Positions 17,508-26,106 of a DNA stretch of 64,000 nt are shown here, piece by piece. Numbering within the stretch: position 1 is the stretch's first letter; the number at the start of each line of letters is the position of its first letter. Source of the DNA: Crocinitomicaceae bacterium (lineage in GTDB: Bacteria > Bacteroidota > Bacteroidia > Flavobacteriales_D > Crocinitomicaceae); the NCBI GenBank assembly GCA_030727405.1, contig JANRBR010000039.1:1-64000 (forward strand), given 5' to 3'. The notes beneath the pieces were generated by a model, which was not told where the DNA came from, ran no database searches, and saw nothing but the letters and a program-made list of their open reading frames with translations. The translations under genes and the position numbers were made by a program.

Positions 17508-18458
17508 TTAAAAAACCTCGCGTGCAATTTCTTGCACAGAAGTTGAATTAGACATGGTATAATAGTGGATGCATGGTACTCCATACGCCTTTAATTCTTT
17601 TGATTGTTGAATTCCCCACTCAATGCCTACTTGTTCAACGGCTTTATTATCCTTACATTTAAGCAATTCGTTAGATAATTCAATCGGGTAATCGATGTGA
17701 AAGAATTTAGGCAAAAAAGAAATATGAGCCAAGGTTTTTACTGGCTTAACCCCTGGAATAATTGGCACCGTAATCCCTATTGCTCGACACGCATCAACAA
17801 AACGAAAAAACTTTGAATTGTCAAAAAACATTTGAGTCACAATATAGGAAGCGCCTGCATCTACTTTCCTTTTGACGTTTAATAAATCCGTATCCAAATT
17901 CATCGCCTCAAAGTGCTTTTCCGGGTAACCGGCCGCTCCAATACAAAAATTGGTAGGTTCCAATTGAACATCGTCCATCATATAATTTCCTTTGTTCATG
18001 TCACTTATTTGATGTATCAAATCAACAGCAAATGCATGACCCTCTTTGTGCGGACGAAAATTACTTTCTGTTTTAATGGAATCACCTCGTAAGGCCAAAA
18101 CATTGTCAATCCCTAAAAATTGCAAATCTATTAAGGCATTTTCCGTTTCTTCCTTGCTAAATCCACCACATATTAAATGAGGAATGGCATCCACATCGTA
18201 TTTATTCATAATGGCTGCACAAATCCCTACTGTACCTGGTCGCTTGCGAATGGCGATTTTTTCTAATAAACCATTCTCCCGTTCCTTGTAAATAAATTCC
18301 TCACGATGGTAGGTCACGTTGATGAATTTCGGCTTAAATTCCATTAACGGGTCGATTCCTTCATAGATCGATTGAATGCTTTTTCCCTTTAAAGGAGGAA
18401 GTATTTCAAAAGAGAAAAGAGTGTCCTTAGCGTTTTGTATGTGATCTGTTACCTTCAT
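17508..18458 (-). CDS. metF: Methylenetetrahydrofolate reductase
   Basis: FAD-dependent reduction of 5,10-methylene-THF to 5-methyl-THF, supplying methionine synthase. A 316-residue TIM barrel. Seen: SFEILPPLKGKS near residue 17 (the catalytic Glu, EIxPP), VTYHRE in the ThrXXXArg-type region, LALRGDS around 120, and the flavin/folate segment IVTQMFFDN. It lies between the aminotransferase (45-nt gap) and a periplasmic protein gene. A -7 box sits 17 nt before the ATG. Confidence 0.95.
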   Translation of the reverse strand: MKVTDHIQNAKDTLFSFEILPPLKGKSIQSIYEGIDPLMEFKPKFINVTYHREEFIYKERENGLLEKIAIRKRPGTVGICAAIMNKYDVDAIPHLICGGFSKEETENALIDLQFLGIDNVLALRGDSIKTESNFRPHKEGHAFAVDLIHQISDMNKGNYMMDDVQLEPTNFCIGAAGYPEKHFEAMNLDTDLLNVKRKVDAGASYIVTQMFFDNSKFFRFVDACRAIGITVPIIPGVKPVKTLAHISFLPKFFHIDYPIELSNELLKCKDNKAVEQVGIEWGIQQSKELKAYGVPCIHYYTMSNSTSVQEIAREVF

Positions 18459-18475
18459 AATTTTATTAGCGTCTG

Positions 18476-18483
18476 CAAAGATA
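18476..18483 (-). promoter_or_regulatory. -7 box (TATCTTTG) of metF
   Basis: On the minus strand, 17 nt before the metF ATG; TAnnTTTG match without a visible -33 TTG. Confidence 0.45.
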
Positions 18484-18503
18484 GTGCTTTCAGCAGTTCC
18501 CCG

Positions 18504-19700
18504 CTAATTCTCCTGCGTTTCTTCAATGGCAGCAAGAATCAAATCCGCTGCTTTGTTTAATTCTTCCTCTGTGATGTTCAATGGTGGTGACAAACGAAAG
18601 CTATAGGGATGTGATAAAAACCAAAAAGTTAAAAGTCCCTTTTCCATGCATTTAGCTACCACTTTTTCTACTCGTTCCGCACTCACCATGTCGAAAGCAA
18701 ACATCATCCCAACCCTGCGGATTTCGATTAATTCAGCGTGATTAGCAAATCTGCGCTCAAACCTTGCTGCTTTCGCTTCTATTTCTTGCCAATTCAATTC
18801 CGTTTTCATGACTTGTACTGCCGCTGCTGCCGCTGCACAAATAACGGGATGACCACCAAAGGTCGTGATGTGTCCAAGCATCGGTGAATGGGTGAATTCC
18901 ATTAATTTTTTCTGTGAGGAAACCAATGCGCCAATGGGCATCCCTCCTCCCAATGCTTTTCCTAGGGTTAGGATATCAGGTACTATGCCGAAATGTTCAA
19001 AAGCAAATAACTTTCCAGTTCTTCCCATTCCACATTGAATTTCATCTAAAATCAATAAGGCTCCTACCTCATCACATCTTTGACGCAGTGCTTTCATAAA
19101 CGTTACACTTGGCTTTCGAACACCTGCATCTCCTTGAATCGTTTCAAGTATGACCCCGGCCGTTTTGGATGTGATGCGCTCTAATTCAATGATTTGATTG
19201 TGTTGAAGAAATTGCACATCAGGCAATAAAGGACGAAACGCTTGTTTTTTAAGCTCGTTTCCAGAGACACTCATGGAACCATGTGTACTTCCATGATATG
19301 ATCCTCGAAAAGAAATGAATTCCGTTCTTCCTGTATACCTTTTAGCCAATTTTAGTGCCGCTTCAATAGCTTCTGTTCCTGAATTTACGACATACACTCC
19401 ATCCAAGGAACTTGGTAAAACTTCCATTAATTCCTTGACCAATAATTGCTGTGCATCTTGAATGAATTCTCCATACACCATCACATGCAAATACTTGTCA
19501 ATCTGAGATTTCAATGCTTCAACGACCTTTGGGTGACGATGACCAATGTTATTTACGGCGACACCAGAAATCATGTCCATATAAGCTTTTCCGCTCTTGT
19601 CGTATATGTAGATTCCTTCCGCTCGCTCTACTTCAATGAGAAAAGGGAATGGTGTGGTTTGACCAAGATGATTAAGGAAAAATGCGCGTTCTGACATCAT
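18504..19700 (-). CDS. Class-III pyridoxal-phosphate aminotransferase
   Basis: 398 residues, fold type I, class III (the ornithine/acetylornithine/4-aminobutyrate aminotransferase group). Markers: NSGTEAIEAALKLAKRYTGR (106-125), SYHGSTHGS, LILDEIQCG with Asp219/Glu220, and the PLP Lys248 in TLGKALGGGMPIG. The exact substrate cannot be read from sequence; the general 'aspartate aminotransferase family' label is appropriate. Its ATG overlaps the stop of the upstream phosphatase gene, so the two are translated from one message. Confidence 0.88.
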   Translation of the reverse strand: MMSERAFFLNHLGQTTPFPFLIEVERAEGIYIYDKSGKAYMDMISGVAVNNIGHRHPKVVEALKSQIDKYLHVMVYGEFIQDAQQLLVKELMEVLPSSLDGVYVVNSGTEAIEAALKLAKRYTGRTEFISFRGSYHGSTHGSMSVSGNELKKQAFRPLLPDVQFLQHNQIIELERITSKTAGVILETIQGDAGVRKPSVTFMKALRQRCDEVGALLILDEIQCGMGRTGKLFAFEHFGIVPDILTLGKALGGGMPIGALVSSQKKLMEFTHSPMLGHITTFGGHPVICAAAAAAVQVMKTELNWQEIEAKAARFERRFANHAELIEIRRVGMMFAFDMVSAERVEKVVAKCMEKGLLTFWFLSHPYSFRLSPPLNITEEELNKAADLILAAIEETQEN

Positions 19701-21334
19701 TTGTCTAAAATTTCTAAAATTGGTGTACCTGTCATTGCTCCAGATCGTTGCAAATTCAATAGATGAATCAACGTTGGCGCGATATCCACAATTTGAATGG
19801 GACGGAAACAGTCCTTGGCTGATATATTTGCACCATACCAGAGTAAGGGCACATGTGTATCATAATTAAAAGCGGAGCCGTGACTTGTTCCTGTATGGGC
19901 TTTTGGTTCATCTGTTTCTTGCGCTAAATAACCCGGTTGCAGCATAAAGATAAGGTCCCCACTTCGTTCCAAATCAAATCCTTTTTGGATCATTTGTCCC
20001 CATTCATCCAAGGTCACGTTTCCGGAAATGAGCGCTGATTTCGTTATAGCTAATTTTACTTCAGGCCATTGCCTAATGTACTCGACCATTACTTCTGAAA
20101 CGTTTTTAGCATTCAATTTCAGTGAGTCCATCAGTGTTCGGTTCAAATAGATGTTTTGATTTTCTTCCTTTTCAATGAGGTCAGCACCAAATTGACTGAC
20201 TAATACAGAACGCAACGATGCCATGCGCTCATTTAAAAATAGATACCCACCTGGCATTTTTAAATCCACCAACATTTGCGGTACCGGAACAACGGCATGA
20301 TCAGCCGTTAAAAACACAACGAAACCATCTTTTCCAAACTGGGATTCCAAATGTGAAAGTAATTTTTCCAATTGACGATCCAGCCGCGCATACATGTCTT
20401 CCATCTCTAATGAATAGGGTCCGAATGCATGTCCAGCAATGTCCGGAGTTGAATACGAAATACATAACATATCCGGTTTATGATCCGCACCTAATTTTTC
20501 CCGAGCAATGGCCTCTATTGCCAAGTCCGTTAATAACTCGTTAGCGAATGGTGAAACCGTAAACAATTTATTGGCATCGTTCGAAACCAACGCCATTTCA
20601 TTGAAATCATAGGGAAAAGTCGCCGTTTTTTTACCTCCCAAAATCACTTCGTAAGGACTTTCATCAATGGATTTATAGTTTGTTTTTGGATACAATAAAT
20701 CCCATTTTTTCAAATATTTATCCGCATTTTTTGACTCATTAAACTGACTTAACCACTTCGGTAATTCTGACTTATAATAGGTGCTTGTGATGAATTTCCC
20801 GCTGGAATAATCATACCAATAAGAACCGTCACTTAAATGTCCACCTGGCAAAATAGCACTACGATCCTTTATCGAAACGGAAATTACCTTCGATTCTGGA
20901 GAAGACATTTTCAATTGATCTGTAACGGTATACGTTCTTAAGTTTTTGGGCGAGGATTGGCCTTCCGAAGAAATGCTTCCTATCGTTTGAACGCTTGGAT
21001 CGAACACGCAATTGACCATAGTCTTAGTTTGACGTTGGTACCAATCATTTGCGACAATACCATGATTCGAAGGCGTTGTTCCAGTGTAAATCGAGGCGTG
21101 TCCGGGTCCTGTATAGGTTGGGACATAATTGTAAAGAGTGTTCCGGCAATTAAGTCCCTTATTTAAAAAACGATTGAATCCACCCGAGCCAAAATGATGC
21201 TGAAAACGATATAAATAATCGTAGCACATTTGATCAATGACGATTCCAACAATGATTTTTGGTTGTTTTTGCGCCGTTACTTGTCCACCAAACGAACATA
21301 AAACGAGTATAATGCTTAGCCCCATGTTTTTCAT
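19697..21334 (-). CDS. pafA: PafA-type alkaline phosphatase
   Basis: 545-residue secreted phosphatase with a signal peptide (MKNMGLSIILVLCSFGGQVTAQ), of the alkaline phosphatase superfamily. The residues that define PafA of Elizabethkingia are all here by pattern: Thr75 nucleophile in PTYTGPGHA, Asn96 in GIVANDWY, and Lys156/Arg158 in SIKDRSAILPGGH. Metal ligands appear in IVIDQ (Asp34), SYSTPDIAGHAFG, TADHAV and the late THGSA/GTSHGS region. It should hydrolyse phosphate monoesters in the periplasm to release phosphate. It stands divergent from a T9SS cargo gene. Confidence 0.92.
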   Translation of the reverse strand: MKNMGLSIILVLCSFGGQVTAQKQPKIIVGIVIDQMCYDYLYRFQHHFGSGGFNRFLNKGLNCRNTLYNYVPTYTGPGHASIYTGTTPSNHGIVANDWYQRQTKTMVNCVFDPSVQTIGSISSEGQSSPKNLRTYTVTDQLKMSSPESKVISVSIKDRSAILPGGHLSDGSYWYDYSSGKFITSTYYKSELPKWLSQFNESKNADKYLKKWDLLYPKTNYKSIDESPYEVILGGKKTATFPYDFNEMALVSNDANKLFTVSPFANELLTDLAIEAIAREKLGADHKPDMLCISYSTPDIAGHAFGPYSLEMEDMYARLDRQLEKLLSHLESQFGKDGFVVFLTADHAVVPVPQMLVDLKMPGGYLFLNERMASLRSVLVSQFGADLIEKEENQNIYLNRTLMDSLKLNAKNVSEVMVEYIRQWPEVKLAITKSALISGNVTLDEWGQMIQKGFDLERSGDLIFMLQPGYLAQETDEPKAHTGTSHGSAFNYDTHVPLLWYGANISAKDCFRPIQIVDIAPTLIHLLNLQRSGAMTGTPILEILDK

Positions 21335-21338
21335 GACT

Positions 21339-21372
21339 CAAATTTAAGCAATACACAAGGATTTATAAGCAA
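21339..21372 (-). promoter_or_regulatory. Promoter of pafA
   Basis: On the minus strand TTG (21372-21370), a 23-nt spacer and TAAATTTG (21346-21339). The -7 box ends 4 nt before the ATG at 21334, so the message would be leaderless or nearly so. Confidence 0.55.
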
Positions 21373-21414
21373 CCTTTTGTAACTTCGGCTCGTCTAAAAA
21401 CAAAATTTTTAATT

Positions 21415-22791
21415 ATGAAACAAATTTTATTCATTGGTTTACTTTTAACAAGTTTGATTTCTTTCGAAGTCAAATCCCAAATAGTTGTAAATGTTACGAA
21501 TGTGAGCGCACCCGGACTATGTGATGGAGTGGCTTATGTTGATACAAACAATTTGGTTGCCACTTCAAGCTTGACATGGATGCAAGGAAACACCGTTATC
21601 CAAAATGGTGGTTACATGATCTCTAATTTGTGTGCTGGACAATACAACCTCATCTTTACGGGTGGTGGATTTACTTCAACTTCACAGTTCACTATTGATA
21701 CAAATGTTACTAATCCTTGTTCTGGTTTCGCGATTTTCTGCAGCAGTACTCCGACATCTGGAGCAACTATTTGCGATGGTTCGGTGTCAGTTACAGCAGT
21801 GGGGGGATCAGCACCTTATACTTATCAATGGTCAAATGGCGGAATGATTACAACCCCTACAGTGAATAATTTATGTATTGGAACATATTCGGTAATGGTT
21901 GTTGATGCGAATGGTTGTTCTGCAACTTCAGCCGCTACAGTGGTAGTAGATTCAACAATCGCAAATCCATGTGCAGGGTTTTATGTTAACTGTTCAAGTA
22001 TCGACGCAACAAGTTCTTCCGCTTGTGATGGTTCAGCAACCATTAATATTGTTGGTGGTACAAATCCGTACACTGTACAGTGGTCAAATGGATCTACTTC
22101 TCTAAGTATTGGAAATTTATGTGTTGGAAACTACACTGTTATGGTACAAGACAATAATCAATGTACATTCAATTGGTCTTGTACGATTGGTAATTCTTCT
22201 CCAAACATTGATTCGGTAACCGTTATTGGCAACCTTGCAACAGGATCAAATGTCATCGGAACAATGAGTTCAGGTTGGATTTACAATTGCACGATTGATT
22301 TAGCGGCACTAGATACTGCATACATGGTTTCTGCAACATTCGGTAATACAATGTTTACGCAAGATTCTTTGTACACAACTTGGTATTTGGTTGATACGAA
22401 TGGAAACAGCATGTTTGTGAATTACAACTACTCAGTTCCTTTTGGAACCACTGGTTTGTATAATTTAATTTTACAACTGTATTGTCCAATCAAATCTCAA
22501 CCTGTTTACTACAGCATCATTTCTGTACTTAACATTGAAGAAGCTGGAATTGAAGCCAACAGCTTATCAGGATTAAACATTTTCCCAATGCCTGTTCAAA
22601 ACAGCTTAAGCATTGGAAACATTCAAGAATGCGCTGATTTCATGCTCATTAACATGGAAGGAAAAACATTGCTTGAAGGAAAATTGACACCAGGAAACGT
22701 TAGCATCGACATGAACAACGTTGCGAAAGGAACGTACATCCTTCAAGTGAAAAATACTCAAAACGCGTTTACCTACCGAGTAATCAAATAA
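21415..22791 (+). CDS. T9SS-secreted protein with SprB-type repeats
   Basis: 458-residue extracellular protein. It has a signal peptide (about 1-21), then Cys-containing SprB/PKD-like repeats of the pattern CDGS..V..GG..PYTYQWSNG....NLC.GTYSVMVVDANGC (about residues 117-180 and 197-255), plus an earlier divergent copy. A C-terminal type IX sorting domain (about 382-458, NIFPMPVQNSLSI...GTYILQVKN...YRVIK) follows. It should be exported by T9SS, have the CTD removed by PorU and be held at the cell surface. SprB-like repeats occur in gliding adhesins, but this protein is far smaller. Ends at a strong terminator. Confidence 0.9.
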   Translation: MKQILFIGLLLTSLISFEVKSQIVVNVTNVSAPGLCDGVAYVDTNNLVATSSLTWMQGNTVIQNGGYMISNLCAGQYNLIFTGGGFTSTSQFTIDTNVTNPCSGFAIFCSSTPTSGATICDGSVSVTAVGGSAPYTYQWSNGGMITTPTVNNLCIGTYSVMVVDANGCSATSAATVVVDSTIANPCAGFYVNCSSIDATSSSACDGSATINIVGGTNPYTVQWSNGSTSLSIGNLCVGNYTVMVQDNNQCTFNWSCTIGNSSPNIDSVTVIGNLATGSNVIGTMSSGWIYNCTIDLAALDTAYMVSATFGNTMFTQDSLYTTWYLVDTNGNSMFVNYNYSVPFGTTGLYNLILQLYCPIKSQPVYYSIISVLNIEEAGIEANSLSGLNIFPMPVQNSLSIGNIQECADFMLINMEGKTLLEGKLTPGNVSIDMNNVAKGTYILQVKNTQNAFTYRVIK

Positions 22792-22814
22792 TCGGGTAAA
22801 CTCTTATCAAAATG

Positions 22815-22842
22815 GGCTGGAAGAAATTCCAGCCTTTTTTTT
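22815..22842 (+). terminator. Intrinsic terminator of the T9SS cargo gene
   Basis: 8-bp stem ggctggaa/ttccagcc with a GAAA loop, followed by eight T. Confidence 0.9.
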
Positions 22843-22886
22843 GAGTCAATGTTTTACGAAGGAGTATACTAGGAAAGTTATCCCAC

Positions 22887-22910
22887 AAAAAAAGGGAACC
22901 AAAGTTCCCT
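22887..22910 (-). terminator. Intrinsic terminator of the VWD-domain gene
   Basis: On the minus strand a 7-bp stem (agggaac/gttccct) with a 4-nt loop is followed by seven T (A tract 22887-22893). It sits 23 nt beyond the stop codon at 22934. Confidence 0.8.
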
Positions 22911-22933
22911 CTAAAATGTGTTTCTAATTAACC

Positions 22934-24499
22934 TTACCCTTTACCTGACTTCACAGCTGGAACACTTGGTTTTGATGGACTAGTTGGTGTCGGTGTTTGT
23001 ATTGGCTTCGAGGGAGCCGGCAATGTAACAGATGGTCGAACTGGATTTACCTGAACTGGATTTGTGATAGATGGTCTGCTGACAGGTGTTTTCGGTGTCG
23101 AATTAAACCTGTTTGGTTCTGAGTTTGGTCTGCTTATGGAAGGATTTTCTTCTCGATTCATGTTGGGTTTTTGAGGCTCCATTGGCAAGGGAGTATTTCC
23201 CGAAGCGGGTGCCAAATTTTGCTCAGGAAAAATCAACTCATTCGTATGTAATGCCGGTCTGTTAATCGTACCTAATACCGTTTCTCTGGGATTCGGCCTC
23301 GAAGGTGTTGGAACTTGATTTGGAGCAATGTTCAAATAACCTTGATCAAAAATACAGCCGCCCATTTCATCTGCAGGAATGCCCATTGATTGACATTTTG
23401 AACGTGCATTGTCGCGTTGTGTTGGATTTAAATCAGCCACAGTAAGGTGAACCATTGGAAAACGACGATCTGTATAATATTCCGTAGAGGTTCCTGGAGC
23501 ATAGTCGAAAAGCGTTGTTTGACCCGTCACGCGCCAATCCTCCGCGAAATCCTTTGCTAAAAATGCCAAATATTCTTTTTCTGCTATGTTAGATGCCTGC
23601 TGCAAGGAAGAATTTCCGAAGGTCGAAAAAGCCATATAGTTGGGTCTTTGTCGGTCCATGTTTCTTCCTTGAAAATCATCATCCGCAATGCCATTTGCGT
23701 TTCCAAGTAGGCCTTGAAAATTGGAACGATCACATTCAAAAACGTGAACCGTCGTATTGACAAAACCAAAAGCACCGGAGGAACGTACATCAAGAATGAC
23801 CATTTCACCAGTTGGCCATGAAATCGTATAATTCCTACCTTCAAATCGAATTACGCCACCATTTGGCAAGAAATAGGTTCTGCCTTGAAGTTGAAGTGGC
23901 ATTCCATTCAAACGTAAATTCCCGTTAAACTGATCAGGCTTGGTACTGGCGTAATAGCAAACGCGGTCACCCGAAACATTCATTGCAACGGCCGCGTTTA
24001 AGGAGAAATTATCGGATTGGGCTTGTTGCCTTGTCTGCACTTCAAAAAGAGAACGATCTGATTTTGATAAAACAAATTCGCCCACTGTTTGAAAGGAGTA
24101 CGTCGCATTATCAAATGATTTCAAATGCGGATCACCATAACTTCTACCGATGATTTGCGAACACATGGAATGATTTACCAGTAAAGAAATGAGGTCCCAT
24201 TGATTGGTAGAAAAGTTGCCATTTGGCAGTCTGTTTTGTTGAACCATGGACTCGATGTCCCTTCGGTCAGACTGTGGAACCATCGTTAGCATTTCATAAG
24301 GCGTGAAATCCTCCGGAAAAGTTCGATCTGGAATGGTTTTGTTTTCGGAAAGTGCTACCATAGATTGAGCCAACCAAGCTCCCCTAACTGGGTCCCAATT
24401 CTCGAGTTTTGTGCGAACCGGTTTAAATTGCTCTTCAAATGTTTGTGCGCTTGCGGTACCAAACACCAGGATGCTGATTAATAAGTAGAATGTTTTCAT
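22934..24499 (-). CDS. Secreted von Willebrand factor type D domain protein
   Basis: 521 residues from ATG 24499; the in-frame upstream start is a TTG. Signal peptide MKTFYLLISILVFGTASAQ. A helical N-terminal region (20-115) is followed by a VWFD domain: GDPHLKSFDNATYSFQTVGEFVL (about 122-144) at its start, a beta-sandwich, and GLLGNANGIADDDF (about 263-276), the calcium-site-like end. The last 110 residues are a Pro/Asn/Thr/Ser-rich low-complexity tail with repeated 'PxxP' and 'KP' runs, ending in PAVKSGKG without a T9SS sorting domain. Extracellular or surface-adhesive roles fit VWFD proteins; no function is proven. Confidence 0.85.
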   Translation of the reverse strand: MKTFYLLISILVFGTASAQTFEEQFKPVRTKLENWDPVRGAWLAQSMVALSENKTIPDRTFPEDFTPYEMLTMVPQSDRRDIESMVQQNRLPNGNFSTNQWDLISLLVNHSMCSQIIGRSYGDPHLKSFDNATYSFQTVGEFVLSKSDRSLFEVQTRQQAQSDNFSLNAAVAMNVSGDRVCYYASTKPDQFNGNLRLNGMPLQLQGRTYFLPNGGVIRFEGRNYTISWPTGEMVILDVRSSGAFGFVNTTVHVFECDRSNFQGLLGNANGIADDDFQGRNMDRQRPNYMAFSTFGNSSLQQASNIAEKEYLAFLAKDFAEDWRVTGQTTLFDYAPGTSTEYYTDRRFPMVHLTVADLNPTQRDNARSKCQSMGIPADEMGGCIFDQGYLNIAPNQVPTPSRPNPRETVLGTINRPALHTNELIFPEQNLAPASGNTPLPMEPQKPNMNREENPSISRPNSEPNRFNSTPKTPVSRPSITNPVQVNPVRPSVTLPAPSKPIQTPTPTSPSKPSVPAVKSGKG

Positions 24500-24538
24500 G
24501 CAGTTGTTTTTTTTCAATCTAACAAAAACTGAACCAAA

Positions 24539-25204
24539 TTAGCGATTGAATTTATATCCGATGCCTTTAACGGTTGAAATGTACTGCTCTCCAATCTTTT
24601 CTCGTAGTTTTCGAATGTGCACATCGATTGTTCGGTCACCAACAACGATGTCTGTTCCCCAAACTTGTTCCAAGATTACTTCACGTTTGAAAACAAAATC
24701 TGGACGAGAAACCAATAAGGCCAATAATTCAAATTCTTTTCTGGGTAATTGAATTTCTTCCCCATCTTTTTCCACTAAATATTTTTCGCGGTTGATTTTG
24801 AGTTCTTGTGAAATAAGATCCTTAGCGTCTGCTTTCATTTTTCTTCTGAGAAGTGCATGAATTCGGCTCATTAAAACCTTCGGCTTAATCGGCTTAGCGA
24901 TGTAATCATCTCCCCCAGCTTCGAGTCCGGCGATTTGACTATAATCCTCGCTTCTTGCCGTTAAAAAGCATATAAGAATGTCCTCGTTCTCTGGATTATT
25001 TTTAATTGCTTCACAAACCTCGATTCCATCCATGCTTGGCATCATCACATCGAGTAGCATTAAGTCTGGCTTTTCTTTCTGAATAGCAGCTAGACACAAA
25101 CTACCATTTTCAAACGTCGCAACACGGTGTCCGTCTTGCACTAAATTATATTTGAGTAATTCTCGAATGTCCTCTTCGTCGTCAACGACAAAAATATAAG
25201 CCAT
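24539..25204 (-). CDS. OmpR/PhoB-family response regulator
   Basis: 221 residues from ATG 25204 (MAYIFVVDDEED); longer in-frame starts run through the promoter region and were rejected. Receiver domain 1-118 with acidic pair Asp8/Asp9, phospho-acceptor Asp52 (LLDVMMP), Thr82 and Lys104. A winged-helix DNA-binding domain (about 128-221) has FELLALLVSRPDFVFKREVILEQVWG and RTIDVHIRKLREKIG. No histidine kinase adjoins it. It is divergent from another response regulator gene, with 209 bp between. Confidence 0.93.
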   Translation of the reverse strand: MAYIFVVDDEEDIRELLKYNLVQDGHRVATFENGSLCLAAIQKEKPDLMLLDVMMPSMDGIEVCEAIKNNPENEDILICFLTARSEDYSQIAGLEAGGDDYIAKPIKPKVLMSRIHALLRRKMKADAKDLISQELKINREKYLVEKDGEEIQLPRKEFELLALLVSRPDFVFKREVILEQVWGTDIVVGDRTIDVHIRKLREKIGEQYISTVKGIGYKFNR

Positions 25205-25222
25205 ATCTTGTGTTTTATAGGT

Positions 25223-25230
25223 CAAATATA
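25223..25230 (-). promoter_or_regulatory. -7 box (TATATTTG) of the minus-strand response regulator
   Basis: On the minus strand, 18 nt before the ATG at 25204; TAnnTTTG match. Confidence 0.45.
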
Positions 25231-25327
25231 CACTATAGTTGGAAGTAAAAATTTGAAAGAAAGAGCGATTTTGATTTTTTATGAAAAAATTAACATATGA
25301 TGTGTAACCAAACAGGTGAATTTGCAT

Positions 25328-25335
25328 TATCTTTG
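25328..25335 (+). promoter_or_regulatory. -7 box (TATCTTTG) for the plus-strand leader
   Basis: TAnnTTTG match 78 nt before the response regulator ATG. A transcript from here would pass through the hairpin at 25368-25402 before reaching the gene. Confidence 0.45.
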
Positions 25336-25367
25336 CAGGACTAGTAGTAGGTTTAGGTTAATAGTTG

Positions 25368-25402
25368 AGAGCTTTGGTTTTATCCAAGGCTCTTGGCTTT
25401 TT
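25368..25402 (+). terminator. Terminator-like hairpin in the leader of the response regulator
   Basis: 10-bp stem (25368-25377 with 25384-25393, one G-U pair) and a TTTTAT loop, followed by TGGC and a T run (25398-25402). It ends 11 nt before the ATG at 25414. It could be an attenuator or end a short leader RNA of about 60 nt. The spacing before the T run makes it weaker than a classic terminator. Confidence 0.5.
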
Positions 25403-25413
25403 AAGACGTTTCC

Positions 25414-26106
25414 ATGAAAATAAAAATCCTCATTGTAGAAGACGATATCAATTTAGGAATCGTTATTTCCGATCAACTGCGAACCGATGGTTATGCTGTT
25501 ACCCTATGTGAAAATGGATCCGAAGGACTCAGGAGATTCAACGAAGAACCTTATCACCTGTGTATTTTCGATGTCATGCTTCCAATTAAAGATGGGTTTA
25601 CTCTAGCACGAGACATTCGAAAGGTAAATACGGATATTCCCATTCTTTTTCTATCGGCGAAATCCATGACCGAAGACAAAATAGAAGGATTCAATGCTGG
25701 CGGTGATGACTACCTAACGAAACCATTTAGTGTGGAAGAACTGCAATTAAGGGTTCGAGCTCTATTGAAACGCGTCAAAGTACAGGTGATTCAGCCTGAA
25801 GAGAAAGTAGTTAAGCTTGGAATTTACACCTTTGACACAGACAATTTTACTTTGAATTCACCCAATACCAAACAAACACTTACCAAGAAAGAAGCGATGA
25901 TTTTACGCACGTTGTTTCGCTTTAAAAATCAATTAATTGCGCGCGACATCATTTTAAATACGGTTTGGGGACAGGATGATTATTTTGTCGGACGAAGCCT
26001 GGATGTATTCATTACCAAACTAAGAAAATACCTTAAAGAAGATCCGAAAATTCAAATCACCAATGTTCATGGTGTTGGATTTAAATTTGAAATCGGAGAT
26101 GAGTAA
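25414..26106 (+). CDS. OmpR-family response regulator (RprY-like)
   Basis: 230 residues. Receiver domain with Asp10/Asp11, phospho-acceptor Asp53 (IFDVMLP), Ser81 and Lys103, then a winged helix (about 130-228) ending VHGVGFKFE. The shape and length resemble Bacteroidota RprY, whose kinase partner RprX would be elsewhere; this identity is tentative. The end overlaps tsaB by 8 bp. Confidence 0.9.
   Translation: MKIKILIVEDDINLGIVISDQLRTDGYAVTLCENGSEGLRRFNEEPYHLCIFDVMLPIKDGFTLARDIRKVNTDIPILFLSAKSMTEDKIEGFNAGGDDYLTKPFSVEELQLRVRALLKRVKVQVIQPEEKVVKLGIYTFDTDNFTLNSPNTKQTLTKKEAMILRTLFRFKNQLIARDIILNTVWGQDDYFVGRSLDVFITKLRKYLKEDPKIQITNVHGVGFKFEIGDE

Noticed and set aside
21741-22200. Repeated Cys/Gly-rich segments in the T9SS cargo gene considered as a DNA repeat array
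   Set aside because: They are diverged protein-level SprB-type repeats, not a nucleotide repeat or CRISPR; spacing and sequence are irregular.
25205-25327. In-frame N-terminal extension of the minus-strand response regulator (41 extra residues)
   Set aside because: The extension is unlike any receiver domain and covers a -7 box; the ATG at 25204 gives the normal MAYIFVVDDEED start.
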